This document shows, one piece after another, positions 1 through 7,782 of a DNA stretch of 19,447 bases. Position 1 is the first letter of the stretch; every line of letters begins with the position of its first letter. The DNA is taken from the NCBI GenBank assembly GCA_027482985.1, contig JAIXVO010000576.1, positions 1-19,447 of the forward strand. Direction: 5' to 3'. The notes under the pieces are model-generated. The model saw nothing but the letters and a program-made list of their open reading frames with translations. It had not been told where the DNA came from and searched no databases. This DNA comes from Cyanobacteriota bacterium. GTDB lineage: Bacteria > Cyanobacteriota > Cyanobacteriia > Leptolyngbyales > Leptolyngbyaceae. A program made the position numbers and the translations under genes.

Positions 1-8
1 AGGGGAGC

Positions 9-50
9 ATGGGTAATGGGTAATGGGTAATGGGTAATGGGTAATGGGTC
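9..50. repeat. Tandem heptanucleotide array (ATGGGTA)
   Basis: Five exact head-to-tail copies of ATGGGTA occupy 9-43. A sixth copy with a changed last base (ATGGGTC) follows, and a decayed copy lies beyond it. The unit resembles the short tandemly repeated heptamers (STRR) described in cyanobacteria. The array may begin upstream of the window. An open frame runs through it in phase with accB, but repeat-coded protein is not credible there. Confidence 0.9.
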
Positions 51-97
51 GTGGGTTAACGGGAGTGAGATAACCAGTCAGAATCAAGTCCCTCATA

Positions 98-153
98 CCC
101 ATTACCCATTACCAATTACCAATTACCAATTACCAATTACCAATTACCCACTA
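98..153. repeat. Tandem heptanucleotide array (CCCATTA/CCAATTA)
   Basis: Eight consecutive heptamers: two CCCATTA, five CCAATTA and one CCCACTA. CCCATTA is the exact reverse complement of the TAATGGG phase of the array at 9-50, so the two arrays face each other across about 47 bp. They could fold into an imperfect hairpin in the DNA, or in the accB leader RNA if transcription starts upstream. A pyrimidine-rich tract follows, running up to the accB ribosome binding site. Confidence 0.9.
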
Positions 154-216
154 CCAACCTCCACAACCCCTCTCTCTCCCTCCAACCCCTTCACTACCGA
201 GGAGTGTTCCAAAACT

Positions 217-744
217 GTGTCGTTGAATTTAACTGAACTCCGGGAACTCTTAGCTGCCATCAATCAGATGGATATTGCAGAGCTGACCCTGAAAAGTGAT
301 GACTTTGAGCTGACGGTGCGTCGTGGCCTGCGAGTCGATGAGCAGATGTTGATCGCGGGTATGGGGCAATTGTCCTTGCCTGAGGCTCAGGCGATCGCAC
401 CCCCCGTGGCTCCACCTGCGGGAACGAGTGCTGGTCCCAGGCCGCCTGTCGAGAGTACCCCCGCTGCTACGCCCTCGCCGCCGCCGCCCTCGAATGAACG
501 GCGTTGGGTGGAAATTTTGTCGCCGATGGTGGGCACCTTTTACCGCGCTCCGGCTCCCGATGAACCGCCCTTCATCAATGTAGGGGAACGGGTGCGGGTG
601 GGGCAGACCGTTTGCATCATTGAAGCGATGAAGCTGATGAACGAGATTGAAGCGGAAGTTGCGGGCGAAGTGCTCGAAATCCTAGTGCAAAACGGTGAAC
701 CCGTGGAGTATAACCAACCCCTGATGCGGGTGACTGGGGGTTAA
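217..744 (+). CDS. accB: Biotin carboxyl carrier protein of acetyl-CoA carboxylase
   Basis: AccB carries biotin between the biotin carboxylase and carboxyltransferase parts of the multisubunit acetyl-CoA carboxylase, the first committed step of fatty acid synthesis in the cytosol. From the chosen start the protein is 175 residues, normal for the family. The N-terminal segment starts with SLNLTELRELLAAI. A Pro/Ala-rich linker spans about 60-93 and the biotinyl domain about 97-173. The biotinylation motif is EAMKLMNE, with K139 as acceptor. The frame is open back to position 37, but that extension translates the heptamer repeats. The GTG at 217 follows GAGGAG (199-204) and gives the usual N-terminus. 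In many cyanobacteria efp lies directly upstream; that position falls outside this window. Confidence 0.96.
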   Translation: MSLNLTELRELLAAINQMDIAELTLKSDDFELTVRRGLRVDEQMLIAGMGQLSLPEAQAIAPPVAPPAGTSAGPRPPVESTPAATPSPPPPSNERRWVEILSPMVGTFYRAPAPDEPPFINVGERVRVGQTVCIIEAMKLMNEIEAEVAGEVLEILVQNGEPVEYNQPLMRVTGG

Positions 745-766
745 GGTCGCTCGGTCAGGAGCAAAC

Positions 767-799
767 AATATTCATAAATATTTCACCATTCCTTATAAT
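767..799 (+). promoter_or_regulatory. Promoter of the ArsR-type gene with overlapping palindrome
   Basis: A perfect -10 box TATAAT (794-799) lies 17 bp downstream of TTCATA (771-776), which matches 4 of 6 bases of the -35 consensus. A palindrome AATATT-CATA-AATATT with 6-bp arms covers 767-782, over the -35 box. It is AT-rich like known SmtB/ArsR operators. Autorepression of the downstream regulator gene is the simple reading. Transcription would start near 806, leaving a leader of about 60 nt. Confidence 0.6.
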
Positions 800-868
800 T
801 GCGCTTGCAGTGTGTAGAGCGACTGGCTAAAATCTGGGGATCACGTCTCCTCACAAGCGCTCACCCAC

Positions 869-1222
869 ATGACAACTTCCCAGTCCGTGCCGCAGGAAGT
901 GGTTCAGCAACTGGCTGAATACTTTAGTGTTTTAGGTGAACCGACTCGATTGCGAATTCTGAACCTCTTACGCGATGGCGAGAAGTGTGTGCAGGATCTC
1001 GTCGAGCAAACTTCAACCAGTCAAGCGAATGTCTCTAAACACCTGAAAGTGATGGTGCAAGCGGGAATTCTCAGCCGCCGCAGTGAGGGGAATCAGGCTT
1101 ACTACAAAGTCGAAGATGAACTGATCTTTGAGTTGTGTAATTTGGTCTGCGATCGCCTGGCGCGACGGATTGAATTGCAAGCTCGCAAATTTCGCGCCTT
1201 TAGTTTTCTTGGAAAGCGGTAG
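869..1222 (+). CDS. ArsR/SmtB-family winged-helix transcriptional regulator
   Basis: This is a 117-residue DNA-binding protein of the ArsR family, whose members are dimeric repressors released by a metal or by thiol oxidation. The core runs from about 15 to 85. LGEPTRLRILNLL is the typical helix 1-2 region. The recognition helix lies within TSTSQANVSKHLKVM (48-62). The wing is RRSEGNQAYYKV (70-81). The classical ArsR/SmtB metal box CVC is absent: the equivalent stretch reads EKCVQDL with a single C40. C90 and C94 sit in the C-terminal helix. This suggests a thiol/redox sensor or a degenerate metal site, which is inference. No strong Shine-Dalgarno precedes the ATG. The HEAT-repeat gene follows after 29 bp and may be co-transcribed. 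Confidence 0.9.
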   Translation: MTTSQSVPQEVVQQLAEYFSVLGEPTRLRILNLLRDGEKCVQDLVEQTSTSQANVSKHLKVMVQAGILSRRSEGNQAYYKVEDELIFELCNLVCDRLARRIELQARKFRAFSFLGKR

Positions 1223-1251
1223 GCTGGTTTAGCAAGGCATCTGGTTACCCC

Positions 1252-2553
1252 ATGTCGGATCTCATTACGCAGGCTCAAATTGCCGTCGATCGGGAGGACT
1301 GGTCAACGCTGGTCAACCTTTTACAGCTGGGTTTGTTCACCCCAACGCCCCCGGCGGATGGCGCAACCGCTCTAGCAGACTGGCTCCCATTGGCGATGAC
1401 AGCATTGGCAGAGGGCGATTTTCAAGTCCAGTGGGAGGTCGCGAAGCTGTTTCCTAACTTTGGCAAGGTCGCGATCGCTCCTCTGGTGGAACTGTTGCAG
1501 GATGACACCGCCGAACTGGAAGCCCGTTGGTATGCGGCACGAATTTTGGGTGAGTTAAATGATGTCGCCGCGATCGCAGCCCTCGTCACCCAACTCAATA
1601 CCTCGACGGATGACGATCTCAGTGCCGTAGTCGCCGAAGCTTTAGCCAATTTAGGTTCGGCGGGGATCGAAGCCCTGACTACACTCCTACCCGCTCCCGC
1701 CACTCGGCACTTTGCCCTGAAAGCCCTGGCTCAAATTCACCAACCCGCTATCATCGAGCCGGTCCTGATGGTAGTGGCCGATCCCGCTCCCGCCATGCGG
1801 GTGCTGGCGCTGGAAACCCTCAGCACCTTTGACGATCCTCGCTTACCCGCTGTGTTCATGCAGGCGGTCAAAGATCCGGCGGCAGCAGTGCGGCGAGTCG
1901 CGATCGCGAGTTTGGGTGCCCATCCCGATTGGGTGATTAACGGCGATCGGCTATCGTGCCTGACTGAGTGCCTTTGGGATTTGAATCTGGGGGTCTGTCG
2001 GCAAACAGCTTTGACTTTAGGGAAAATTGGCAATGAGACAGCAGTGCCAGCCCTGAAGCGGGTCTTATTGGCGCAAAACACGCCACCTGATCTGCAAGGG
2101 GATGTCATCCTCGCCCTGAGTTGGATTGGTGATTCCACTGCCTTCAAAGCCTTGCAGGCAGGATTACCCCCCCACAACTTAGAGCTTACAGGCGCGGTCT
2201 TAAAAACGGCCATCAGCCAACTGGGCCGCTGGTCAGACCCAGCCCGCCATGCCAGCATTGTGCAGACATTCAGCAGGATCGTGGAACGGTCTTCTGAGCC
2301 AGAATTACGGCTAGCGATCGCGACCGCTTTAGGCGAACTCAAGCATCCGGCGGGTTTAGAACCGTTGATTCAGTTATTGGCAGATGCCGATCCCGTGGTG
2401 CGACTGCATGCGATCGTGGCACTGCAACAGGTCGATCCGGAGATGGCTTACTCCCGGTTGACCGGATTGCAAGCGAGTCCGGTGTTATCAGAGAGTCTGC
2501 GGGACGGTGTTATAGTTGCCTTACGCGAGTGGAACGCACAATTGCCCCGCTAA
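1252..2553 (+). CDS. HEAT-repeat protein
   Basis: The 433-residue protein is built from degenerate helical pairs of the HEAT / PBS-lyase-like type. Examples are IAPLVELLQDDTAELEARWYA near 75-95, VLALETLSTFDDPRLPAVF near 183-201 and LEPLIQLLADADPVVRLHAI near 370-390. They recur about every 30 residues from about 65 to the end. No signal peptide or membrane segment is visible. In cyanobacteria such repeats occur in phycobilin lyase subunits (CpcE/CpcF type), NblB and unrelated scaffolds. Nothing here identifies a lyase, so a protein-binding role is the most that can be said. It lies 29 bp downstream of the ArsR-type gene on the same strand. Confidence 0.85.
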   Translation: MSDLITQAQIAVDREDWSTLVNLLQLGLFTPTPPADGATALADWLPLAMTALAEGDFQVQWEVAKLFPNFGKVAIAPLVELLQDDTAELEARWYAARILGELNDVAAIAALVTQLNTSTDDDLSAVVAEALANLGSAGIEALTTLLPAPATRHFALKALAQIHQPAIIEPVLMVVADPAPAMRVLALETLSTFDDPRLPAVFMQAVKDPAAAVRRVAIASLGAHPDWVINGDRLSCLTECLWDLNLGVCRQTALTLGKIGNETAVPALKRVLLAQNTPPDLQGDVILALSWIGDSTAFKALQAGLPPHNLELTGAVLKTAISQLGRWSDPARHASIVQTFSRIVERSSEPELRLAIATALGELKHPAGLEPLIQLLADADPVVRLHAIVALQQVDPEMAYSRLTGLQASPVLSESLRDGVIVALREWNAQLPR

Positions 2554-2567
2554 GGGACTAGAGATCG

Positions 2568-2576
2568 TGATACTAT
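2568..2576 (+). promoter_or_regulatory. Possible extended -10 promoter element before pyk
   Basis: The 123-bp gap before pyk contains TG-A-TACTAT, an extended -10 element with 5 of 6 bases matching TATAAT. No convincing -35 box lies at the right distance. A perfect TTGACA at 2589-2594 has no acceptable -10 box 16-18 bp downstream. The element is weakly supported. Confidence 0.25.
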
Positions 2577-2676
2577 CCCTTTGCTGGATTGACACAATCT
2601 CGCAACCTTCACACAACTCTTCTTTTGTGTTTGCAGATTTTTCTCATCCGGCGATCTATCCCATTCTGACTCGTCC

Positions 2677-4467
2677 ATGCTATTGCCAGCCTCTCAGCGT
2701 CGAACTAAAATTGTTGCCACGATCGGGCCTGCTACCAGTAGCCCAGAAGTGTTGCGAGCCTTGATTGAAGCGGGTGCAACCACGTTGCGACTAAACTTCT
2801 CCCACGGCACCCATGAAGATCACCAGCGCAGTATTCGCCTGATTCGGCAGACTTCTTTTGAACTCAATCAACCCGTCGGGATTTTGCAAGACCTCCAGGG
2901 ACCCAAGATTCGGCTAGGACGGTTTGCGGATGGCTCGATTGTGCTGAAGAAGGGCGATCGCTTTATTCTCACCAGCAACCTGATGACCGGGACTCAGGAA
3001 ATGAGCTGTGTTACCTATGAGCCGTTGGCAGATGAAGTGCCGGAAGGGGCGGTGATTCTGCTGGATGATGGGCGGGTCGAAATGCGGGTGGAAGAAGTCA
3101 AAGCCGCTGCGGGTGAATTGCATTGTCAAGTGGTTGTGGGCGGTGTTCTGTCGAATAACAAAGGGGTCAACTTTCCGGGGGTGTATCTGTCGATCAAAGC
3201 GCTGACGGACAAAGACCGGAAGGATCTCACCTTTGGGCTGGATCAGGGCGTGGATTGGGTTGCCCTCAGCTTTGTCCGCAATCCGAACGATGTTTTGGAA
3301 ATTAAGGAACTGATTTCGGCGGCGGGGAAACAAGCGCCCGTGATCGTCAAGATTGAAAAGCACGAAGCGATCGAAGAAATGGAAGCGATTCTCTCGATCA
3401 GTGATGGGGTGATGGTGGCGCGGGGCGATTTGGGGGTGGAATTGCCAGCGGAAGATGTGCCCATTCTCCAGAAGCGGCTGATTGCGACCGCCAATCGCAT
3501 GGGCATCCCTGTGATCACAGCGACCCAAATGCTGGATAGCATGGTGCACAGTCCCCGACCCACACGGGCAGAAGTGTCGGACGTGGCGAACGCGATTCTG
3601 GATGGCACCGATGCCGTCATGTTATCGAATGAAACAGCGGTGGGCAAATTCCCGATCGAAGCGGTGAAAACGATGGCGCAGATTGCCCTCCGGATTGAAC
3701 AGGAACCCGCCAAAAATCGGCTCAGTTCCAGCGGGCGATCGATTCCCAATGCCATCAGTCAGGCCGTTGGAAATATTGCTGAACAGTTGGATGCCGCAGC
3801 GATTATGACCCTGACGAAAACGGGCGCAACAGCGCGGAATGTGTCCAAATTCCGACCGCAAAAACCGATTCTCGCAGTTACTCCCCACGTTGATGTGGCG
3901 CGTCAATTGCAACTGGTGTGGGGCGTTAAGCCGTTGCTGGTCTTAGATTTGCCGTCTACGGGACAAACCTTCCAGGCAGCGGTAAATGTGGCGCAAGAGA
4001 AAGAAGTCCTGCATGAAGGCGATCTGGTGGTGATGACCGCCGGGACGCTCCAAGGGGTTGCTGGTTCCACGGACTTAATTAAGGTGGAAGTCGTGACGGC
4101 GGTTCGGGGTAAGGGCGTGGGCATTGGGCAGGGATCGGTCAGTGGTCGGGCCCGGATTATTCAAAACGAATACGAAGCTTGTAACTTTAATGCGGGTGAT
4201 ATCCTCGTTGCCGCCAATACCAGCGTGGAGATGGTGGAAGCGATTCGGAAAGCGGCAGGGATCATCACTGAAGATGGCAGTCTCACCAGTCATGCGGCAG
4301 TCATCGGTTTACGTTTGGGCGTACCCGTGATTGTGGGTGTGCCGAATGCTACCGCTGCAATTCGCGAGGGGGAAATTGTTACCCTGGATTTGCAACGGGG
4401 CGTGGTGTATGCCGGTTCGACGGCGAGTCAAACGGATGCGGCCTTATCTCCCATGTCCCCCAGTTAG
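2677..4467 (+). CDS. pyk: Pyruvate kinase with C-terminal PEP-utiliser domain
   Basis: The enzyme transfers phosphate from phosphoenolpyruvate to ADP, giving pyruvate and ATP in the last step of glycolysis. The 596-residue protein starts with RRTKIVATIGPATSS (8-22). The barrel carries the active-site signature VIVKIEKHEAIEEME (222-236), with catalytic K225. ARGDLGVELP (248-257) and MLDSMV (285-290) follow. The regulatory C domain runs to about 475. A further domain of about 110 residues contains LTSHAAVIGLRLGVPVIVG (536-554), the phospho-histidine domain motif of PEP-utilising enzymes, with H539. This long form is known in cyanobacteria and Bacillus-type enzymes; the extra domain is thought to be structural or regulatory. 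Short forms of about 475 residues lack it. The ATG at 2677 gives a normal N-terminus. Confidence 0.97.
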   Translation: MLLPASQRRTKIVATIGPATSSPEVLRALIEAGATTLRLNFSHGTHEDHQRSIRLIRQTSFELNQPVGILQDLQGPKIRLGRFADGSIVLKKGDRFILTSNLMTGTQEMSCVTYEPLADEVPEGAVILLDDGRVEMRVEEVKAAAGELHCQVVVGGVLSNNKGVNFPGVYLSIKALTDKDRKDLTFGLDQGVDWVALSFVRNPNDVLEIKELISAAGKQAPVIVKIEKHEAIEEMEAILSISDGVMVARGDLGVELPAEDVPILQKRLIATANRMGIPVITATQMLDSMVHSPRPTRAEVSDVANAILDGTDAVMLSNETAVGKFPIEAVKTMAQIALRIEQEPAKNRLSSSGRSIPNAISQAVGNIAEQLDAAAIMTLTKTGATARNVSKFRPQKPILAVTPHVDVARQLQLVWGVKPLLVLDLPSTGQTFQAAVNVAQEKEVLHEGDLVVMTAGTLQGVAGSTDLIKVEVVTAVRGKGVGIGQGSVSGRARIIQNEYEACNFNAGDILVAANTSVEMVEAIRKAAGIITEDGSLTSHAAVIGLRLGVPVIVGVPNATAAIREGEIVTLDLQRGVVYAGSTASQTDAALSPMSPS

Positions 4468-4574
4468 TTGAACTTGGGCGATCGCCTGCCATCTCCGCTA
4501 GAAAATGACTAGGATGAAATGAATTGGGATTCACCATCTCGCCTATCCTCCTTTACGGGTAATGCCTGCCATCC

Positions 4575-6071
4575 ATGTCTGACCTTGTGCCCTCGAACTC
4601 GCCAGACTTTCACCCCGACAATCGATCGCTGGAAGAGGCGATCCACAGTTTTGAAGCGATTCAATCCGAGCTGAATTATCGGCAAGCGCAAACGGCCTTA
4701 CATGAATTGGTAGAAGGGCTGGATCTGACACCCCAAGAGCGGCGGGGGCTGGAACCGGAAATCCAGGGCTTGGAATCGATGATGGACAAGCTGGATCGGC
4801 AGATTGTCCACATTGCCGTGTTTGGCATGGTGGGGCGAGGCAAATCCTCGCTATTAAATGCCCTCCTGGGTGAGTCCGTGTTTGAGACGGGACCGATTCA
4901 TGGGGTGACGCAGGCTCGTCAGACTGCCAATTGGCGGTTAACTCAGGAAGCCGTTGCCGGGAGCGATCGCGCCCTCACGCGATTGGCCTTACAAGGGGCG
5001 GGCGATTCTTGCATTGAACTGATTGACACTCCTGGCATTGATGAAGTGCATGGGGAAGCGCGAGAAGCCTTGGCGCGGCAAGTGGCTCAACAGGCAGATC
5101 TGATTTTGTTCCTGATTGCGGGCGATATGACGAAGGTCGAATATCAAGCCCTTTCGGATTTGCGACAGGCCAGCAAGCCGATCCTGCTCGTGTTCAACAA
5201 AATTGACCAATATCCCGATACCGATCGCCAGACGATTTACCGCAAAATCCGAGATGAGCGGGTGAAGGAGTTGCTCTCCCCGGATGAAATTGTGATGGCG
5301 GCAGCGTCTCCCCTCGTCGCAAAAGCGGTGCGGCATTCCGATGGGCGCGTCGCGGCTCAACTCAGTGCCGGACAGCCGCAAGTCGATGCCTTAAAACTGA
5401 AAATCCTGGAAATCCTCGACCGAGAAGGCAAATCCCTGGTGGCGATCAATTCTATGCTGTTTGCCGACGACATCAATGAGCGGTTGTTGGAGCGCAAAAT
5501 GGCAATCCGCGATCGCAGTGCCAATCGGCTGATCTGGAATAGTGTGATGACGAAATCTGTCGCGATCGCCCTCAACCCAGTGACGGTCGTGGATGTCCTC
5601 AGCAGTGCCGTGATTGATGTGGCAATGATCCTGTCGCTGTCGCGGCTGTATGGGATCGCGATGACCCAGCAGGGAGCCTTCAGCTTGCTGCAAAAAATTG
5701 CCCTGACCATGGGCGGTATCAGCATGAGCGAAATGCTGGCGAATTTGGGCTTAAGTTCGCTCAAAAGTGTCCTGGGGCTTGCGGCTCCGGCCACAGGGGG
5801 CGTTTCCCTGGCGGCCTATGCTTCCGTTGCGGTCACTCAAGCGGGGGTCGCTGGTGTTTCTTCCTACGCGATCGGGCAAGTCACCAAAGCCTACCTTGCC
5901 AACGGCGCTTCCTGGGGACCCGATGGTCCCAAAGCTGTCGTGACCCGCATCCTGGCCTCCCTCGACGAAAAATCCATCCTCAGCCGCATCAAAGAAGAAC
6001 TCCGGGCAAAGTTAGAGATCCGCGATCGCGCCCCCCGTGAAAGTCGCAAAGCCAACAGCAAACCTTCCTGA
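4575..6071 (+). CDS. Dynamin/Era-like GTPase with DUF697-type hydrophobic C-terminus
   Basis: The 498-residue protein has a complete GTPase core: P-loop GMVGRGKSS (84-92), a conserved Thr in the GVTQAR region (110-115) as a likely switch I residue, DTPG (151-154), NKID (208-211) and AAASP (242-246). The N-terminal 75 residues look helical. From about 320 to 440 the sequence is rich in Ala, Val and Leu, with several possible membrane-associated stretches, resembling DUF697/YcjF-type domains. The last 30 residues are highly charged. Family members are linked to membrane-associated processes, but the role of this one is unknown. It lies 107 bp after pyk on the same strand. No clear Shine-Dalgarno precedes the ATG. 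Confidence 0.85.
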   Translation: MSDLVPSNSPDFHPDNRSLEEAIHSFEAIQSELNYRQAQTALHELVEGLDLTPQERRGLEPEIQGLESMMDKLDRQIVHIAVFGMVGRGKSSLLNALLGESVFETGPIHGVTQARQTANWRLTQEAVAGSDRALTRLALQGAGDSCIELIDTPGIDEVHGEAREALARQVAQQADLILFLIAGDMTKVEYQALSDLRQASKPILLVFNKIDQYPDTDRQTIYRKIRDERVKELLSPDEIVMAAASPLVAKAVRHSDGRVAAQLSAGQPQVDALKLKILEILDREGKSLVAINSMLFADDINERLLERKMAIRDRSANRLIWNSVMTKSVAIALNPVTVVDVLSSAVIDVAMILSLSRLYGIAMTQQGAFSLLQKIALTMGGISMSEMLANLGLSSLKSVLGLAAPATGGVSLAAYASVAVTQAGVAGVSSYAIGQVTKAYLANGASWGPDGPKAVVTRILASLDEKSILSRIKEELRAKLEIRDRAPRESRKANSKPS

Positions 6072-6170
6072 GTGGGTTAGTCTGCATGATTGATAAGAAG
6101 TCTAGAAAAGCCTCGCAACCCTTTAAGCATGGGTGATGCTGATCGCTTTATCAACTTGGTACTTGCTCAA

Positions 6171-7055
6171 TTACTTGGTGGTTTGTTGCCACTCAGCCAA
6201 CATCTTCCGGAGACTGTCGCGCCAGTAGGGGGGATGAGTGCCGAGTAAGGCGCTGGTTTTCTGCAAGGAGAGGACGGAGAAGGGGGGACGGGTGGCGGGA
6301 GTGGGATATTCTACAGTCGAAATGGGGACAACTCGTTGCACTTGGAGCGGGAACCCCAGAGTTTTGGCTTCCGCAAAAATGGCGATCGCGAAATCGTACC
6401 AGCTACACACGCCGCTATTGGTGTAATGGTAAGTGCCAGCGGTTTCTGGCGACAGTTGGGGGGCGAGTTGGGCGATCGCCAGTGCCAGATCCTTCGCCCA
6501 AGTGGGTGCCCCAATTTGATCCGTCACCACCCGTAATTCGTCGCGCTGTGCGCCCACTCGTAACATGGTTTTGACAAAATTGCCTTTGCCGCGCACCCCA
6601 TAGACCCAGGCCGTCCGAATAATCATGTGATGGGGGCAATGCTGGCGAATGGCCTCCTCGCCCAACAGTTTCGATCGCCCATATGCTCCTAACGGATTCG
6701 TTGGGGCGGTTTCCAGGTAAGGGCTGCTGTGGTTGCCATCAAAGACATAATCTGTCGAGATCTGAATCAAGCCTGCGCCGACCTGTGCTGCCGCCTGAGC
6801 TAAAATTTCCGAGGCTTTGCCATTGACTAAATTCGCCAACTCTTCTTCACTCTCTGCCTGATCGACTGCCGTATAAGCAGCAGCATTCACAATCAGGCTG
6901 GGCTGAACGTCCTGCACAATCGGCTGAATTGACTCTGGCTGAGCCATATCCCAAATGGTGCGATCAACGGGCACCACTTCCCCCAGGGGAGTCAACGTTT
7001 GCCACAGTTCTTCGCCTACTTGCCCGTTGGCACCAGTCAATAAAATTCGTGTCAT
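6171..7055 (-). CDS. rfbD: dTDP-4-dehydrorhamnose reductase
   Basis: RfbD reduces dTDP-4-dehydro-L-rhamnose to dTDP-L-rhamnose, the last step in making the rhamnose donor for surface polysaccharides. The 294-residue protein is an extended short-chain dehydrogenase. The NAD(P)-binding motif is GANGQVG (8-14), STDYVFDG lies at 100-107, and the catalytic pair Y125/K129 lies in YGRSK. TRPPFSVLSLQK near the C-terminus is typical of the family. The other rhamnose genes (rfbA, rfbB, rfbC) are not in this window. The gene is divergent from the CpcT/CpeT-like gene across 115 bp and convergent with the GTPase gene. Confidence 0.93.
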   Translation of the reverse strand: MTRILLTGANGQVGEELWQTLTPLGEVVPVDRTIWDMAQPESIQPIVQDVQPSLIVNAAAYTAVDQAESEEELANLVNGKASEILAQAAAQVGAGLIQISTDYVFDGNHSSPYLETAPTNPLGAYGRSKLLGEEAIRQHCPHHMIIRTAWVYGVRGKGNFVKTMLRVGAQRDELRVVTDQIGAPTWAKDLALAIAQLAPQLSPETAGTYHYTNSGVCSWYDFAIAIFAEAKTLGFPLQVQRVVPISTVEYPTPATRPPFSVLSLQKTSALLGTHPPYWRDSLRKMLAEWQQTTK

Positions 7056-7123
7056 GGGAGGCTTCCCTCAATGCAACAGTCTGCCGATTAATCTACTCAA
7101 CCATACACACCATCCAGGGGACA

Positions 7124-7174
7124 ATGAGTGAAATCAGCCCACTCCAGCATAAAATTTTGACGAAGCACCGATGA
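7124..7174 (+). CDS. Possible 16-residue leader peptide before the CpcT-like gene
   Basis: A short frame, MSEISPLQHKILTKHR, starts at an ATG shortly after AGGGG (7116-7120). Its TGA at 7172-7174 overlaps the next gene's ATG (ATGA). That geometry suits translational coupling. The frame is also open upstream, the spacing to AGGGG is short, and no homologue is known to me, so it may be chance. Confidence 0.25.
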   Translation: MSEISPLQHKILTKHR

Positions 7175-7782
7175 CCCATCCCCTTTTGACTCTGGCGCAC
7201 TACTTAGCGGGCGAATTTGAAAATCGGCAGCAGGCGATCGCGGAACCTGCCTGGTATGTCTCTTTGCGACTTTGGCACCGCCCGCTGACCCTATTTCCCG
7301 AAGATCGCAGCGGCGATAGCCTGACGCTGTTTGCCGAGCAAGCGAATATCCTCCAACTGGATCGACCGTATCGCCAGCGGCTCTTGCGCCTGCTGCGATC
7401 GCCGGCCCAACCCGATGCCTTGCGGGTGCAATACTACGGTTTCCAGCAGCCCGCCGTCTTCAAAGGCGCAGGTCAGAATTCAGCGCTGCTGGATGGCTTG
7501 ACACCCGATCAGGTGGAACTGTTGCCCGGTTGTGTGTTGGATGTGACGCAGCGATCGCACCCGGAAGGACTGCACTTCACGGCGACAGCTCCCCCCGATG
7601 CCTGTTGTCAGTTTCAGTACGAAGGCCAAACTGGACAGGTGGCATTAGGATTTGAAATCAGTCCCGCTACCTACCTGACCTACGACAAAGGCATTGATCC
7701 TGCCACGGGACAGGCACTCTGGGGTGCCCTGATGGGACCATATCGCTATACCAAAACGCAAACCTACGCGATCGCGCCTTAA
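7171..7782 (+). CDS. CpcT/CpeT-family phycobiliprotein lyase
   Basis: T-type lyases attach phycocyanobilin or phycoerythrobilin to the second cysteine (Cys-153/155 position) of phycobiliprotein beta subunits during phycobilisome assembly. The 203-residue protein, about the usual length, shows the family pattern. It opens with LAHYLAGEFENRQQA (8-22). DRPYRQR lies at 64-70, the LLPGC stretch at 117-121, and DKGIDPATGQALWGALMGPY at 172-191. Paralogues with different substrates exist, so whether this is CpcT, CpeT or a divergent member is undecided; no phycobiliprotein genes lie nearby. Its stop codon overlaps that of the convergent Spx/ArsC-like gene. Confidence 0.85.
   Translation: MTHPLLTLAHYLAGEFENRQQAIAEPAWYVSLRLWHRPLTLFPEDRSGDSLTLFAEQANILQLDRPYRQRLLRLLRSPAQPDALRVQYYGFQQPAVFKGAGQNSALLDGLTPDQVELLPGCVLDVTQRSHPEGLHFTATAPPDACCQFQYEGQTGQVALGFEISPATYLTYDKGIDPATGQALWGALMGPYRYTKTQTYAIAP

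Noticed and set aside
98..153. CRISPR-like array
   Set aside because: Units are contiguous 7-mers with no spacers and no cas genes nearby.
37..216. In-frame N-terminal extension of accB
   Set aside because: It translates heptamer repeats into a repetitive Tyr/Pro/Leu-rich peptide. GAGGAG and GTG at 217 give the normal protein.
2589..2594. Perfect TTGACA as a pyk -35 box
   Set aside because: No acceptable -10 box lies 16-18 bp downstream.
2516..2764. 82-codon frame on the plus strand before pyk
   Set aside because: It overlaps the ends of the HEAT gene and pyk in another frame, and its product has no family features.
6126..6140. Hairpin AGCAT-GGGTG-ATGCT as a terminator between the GTPase gene and rfbD
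   Set aside because: The 5-bp stem is weak and no T-run follows on either strand.
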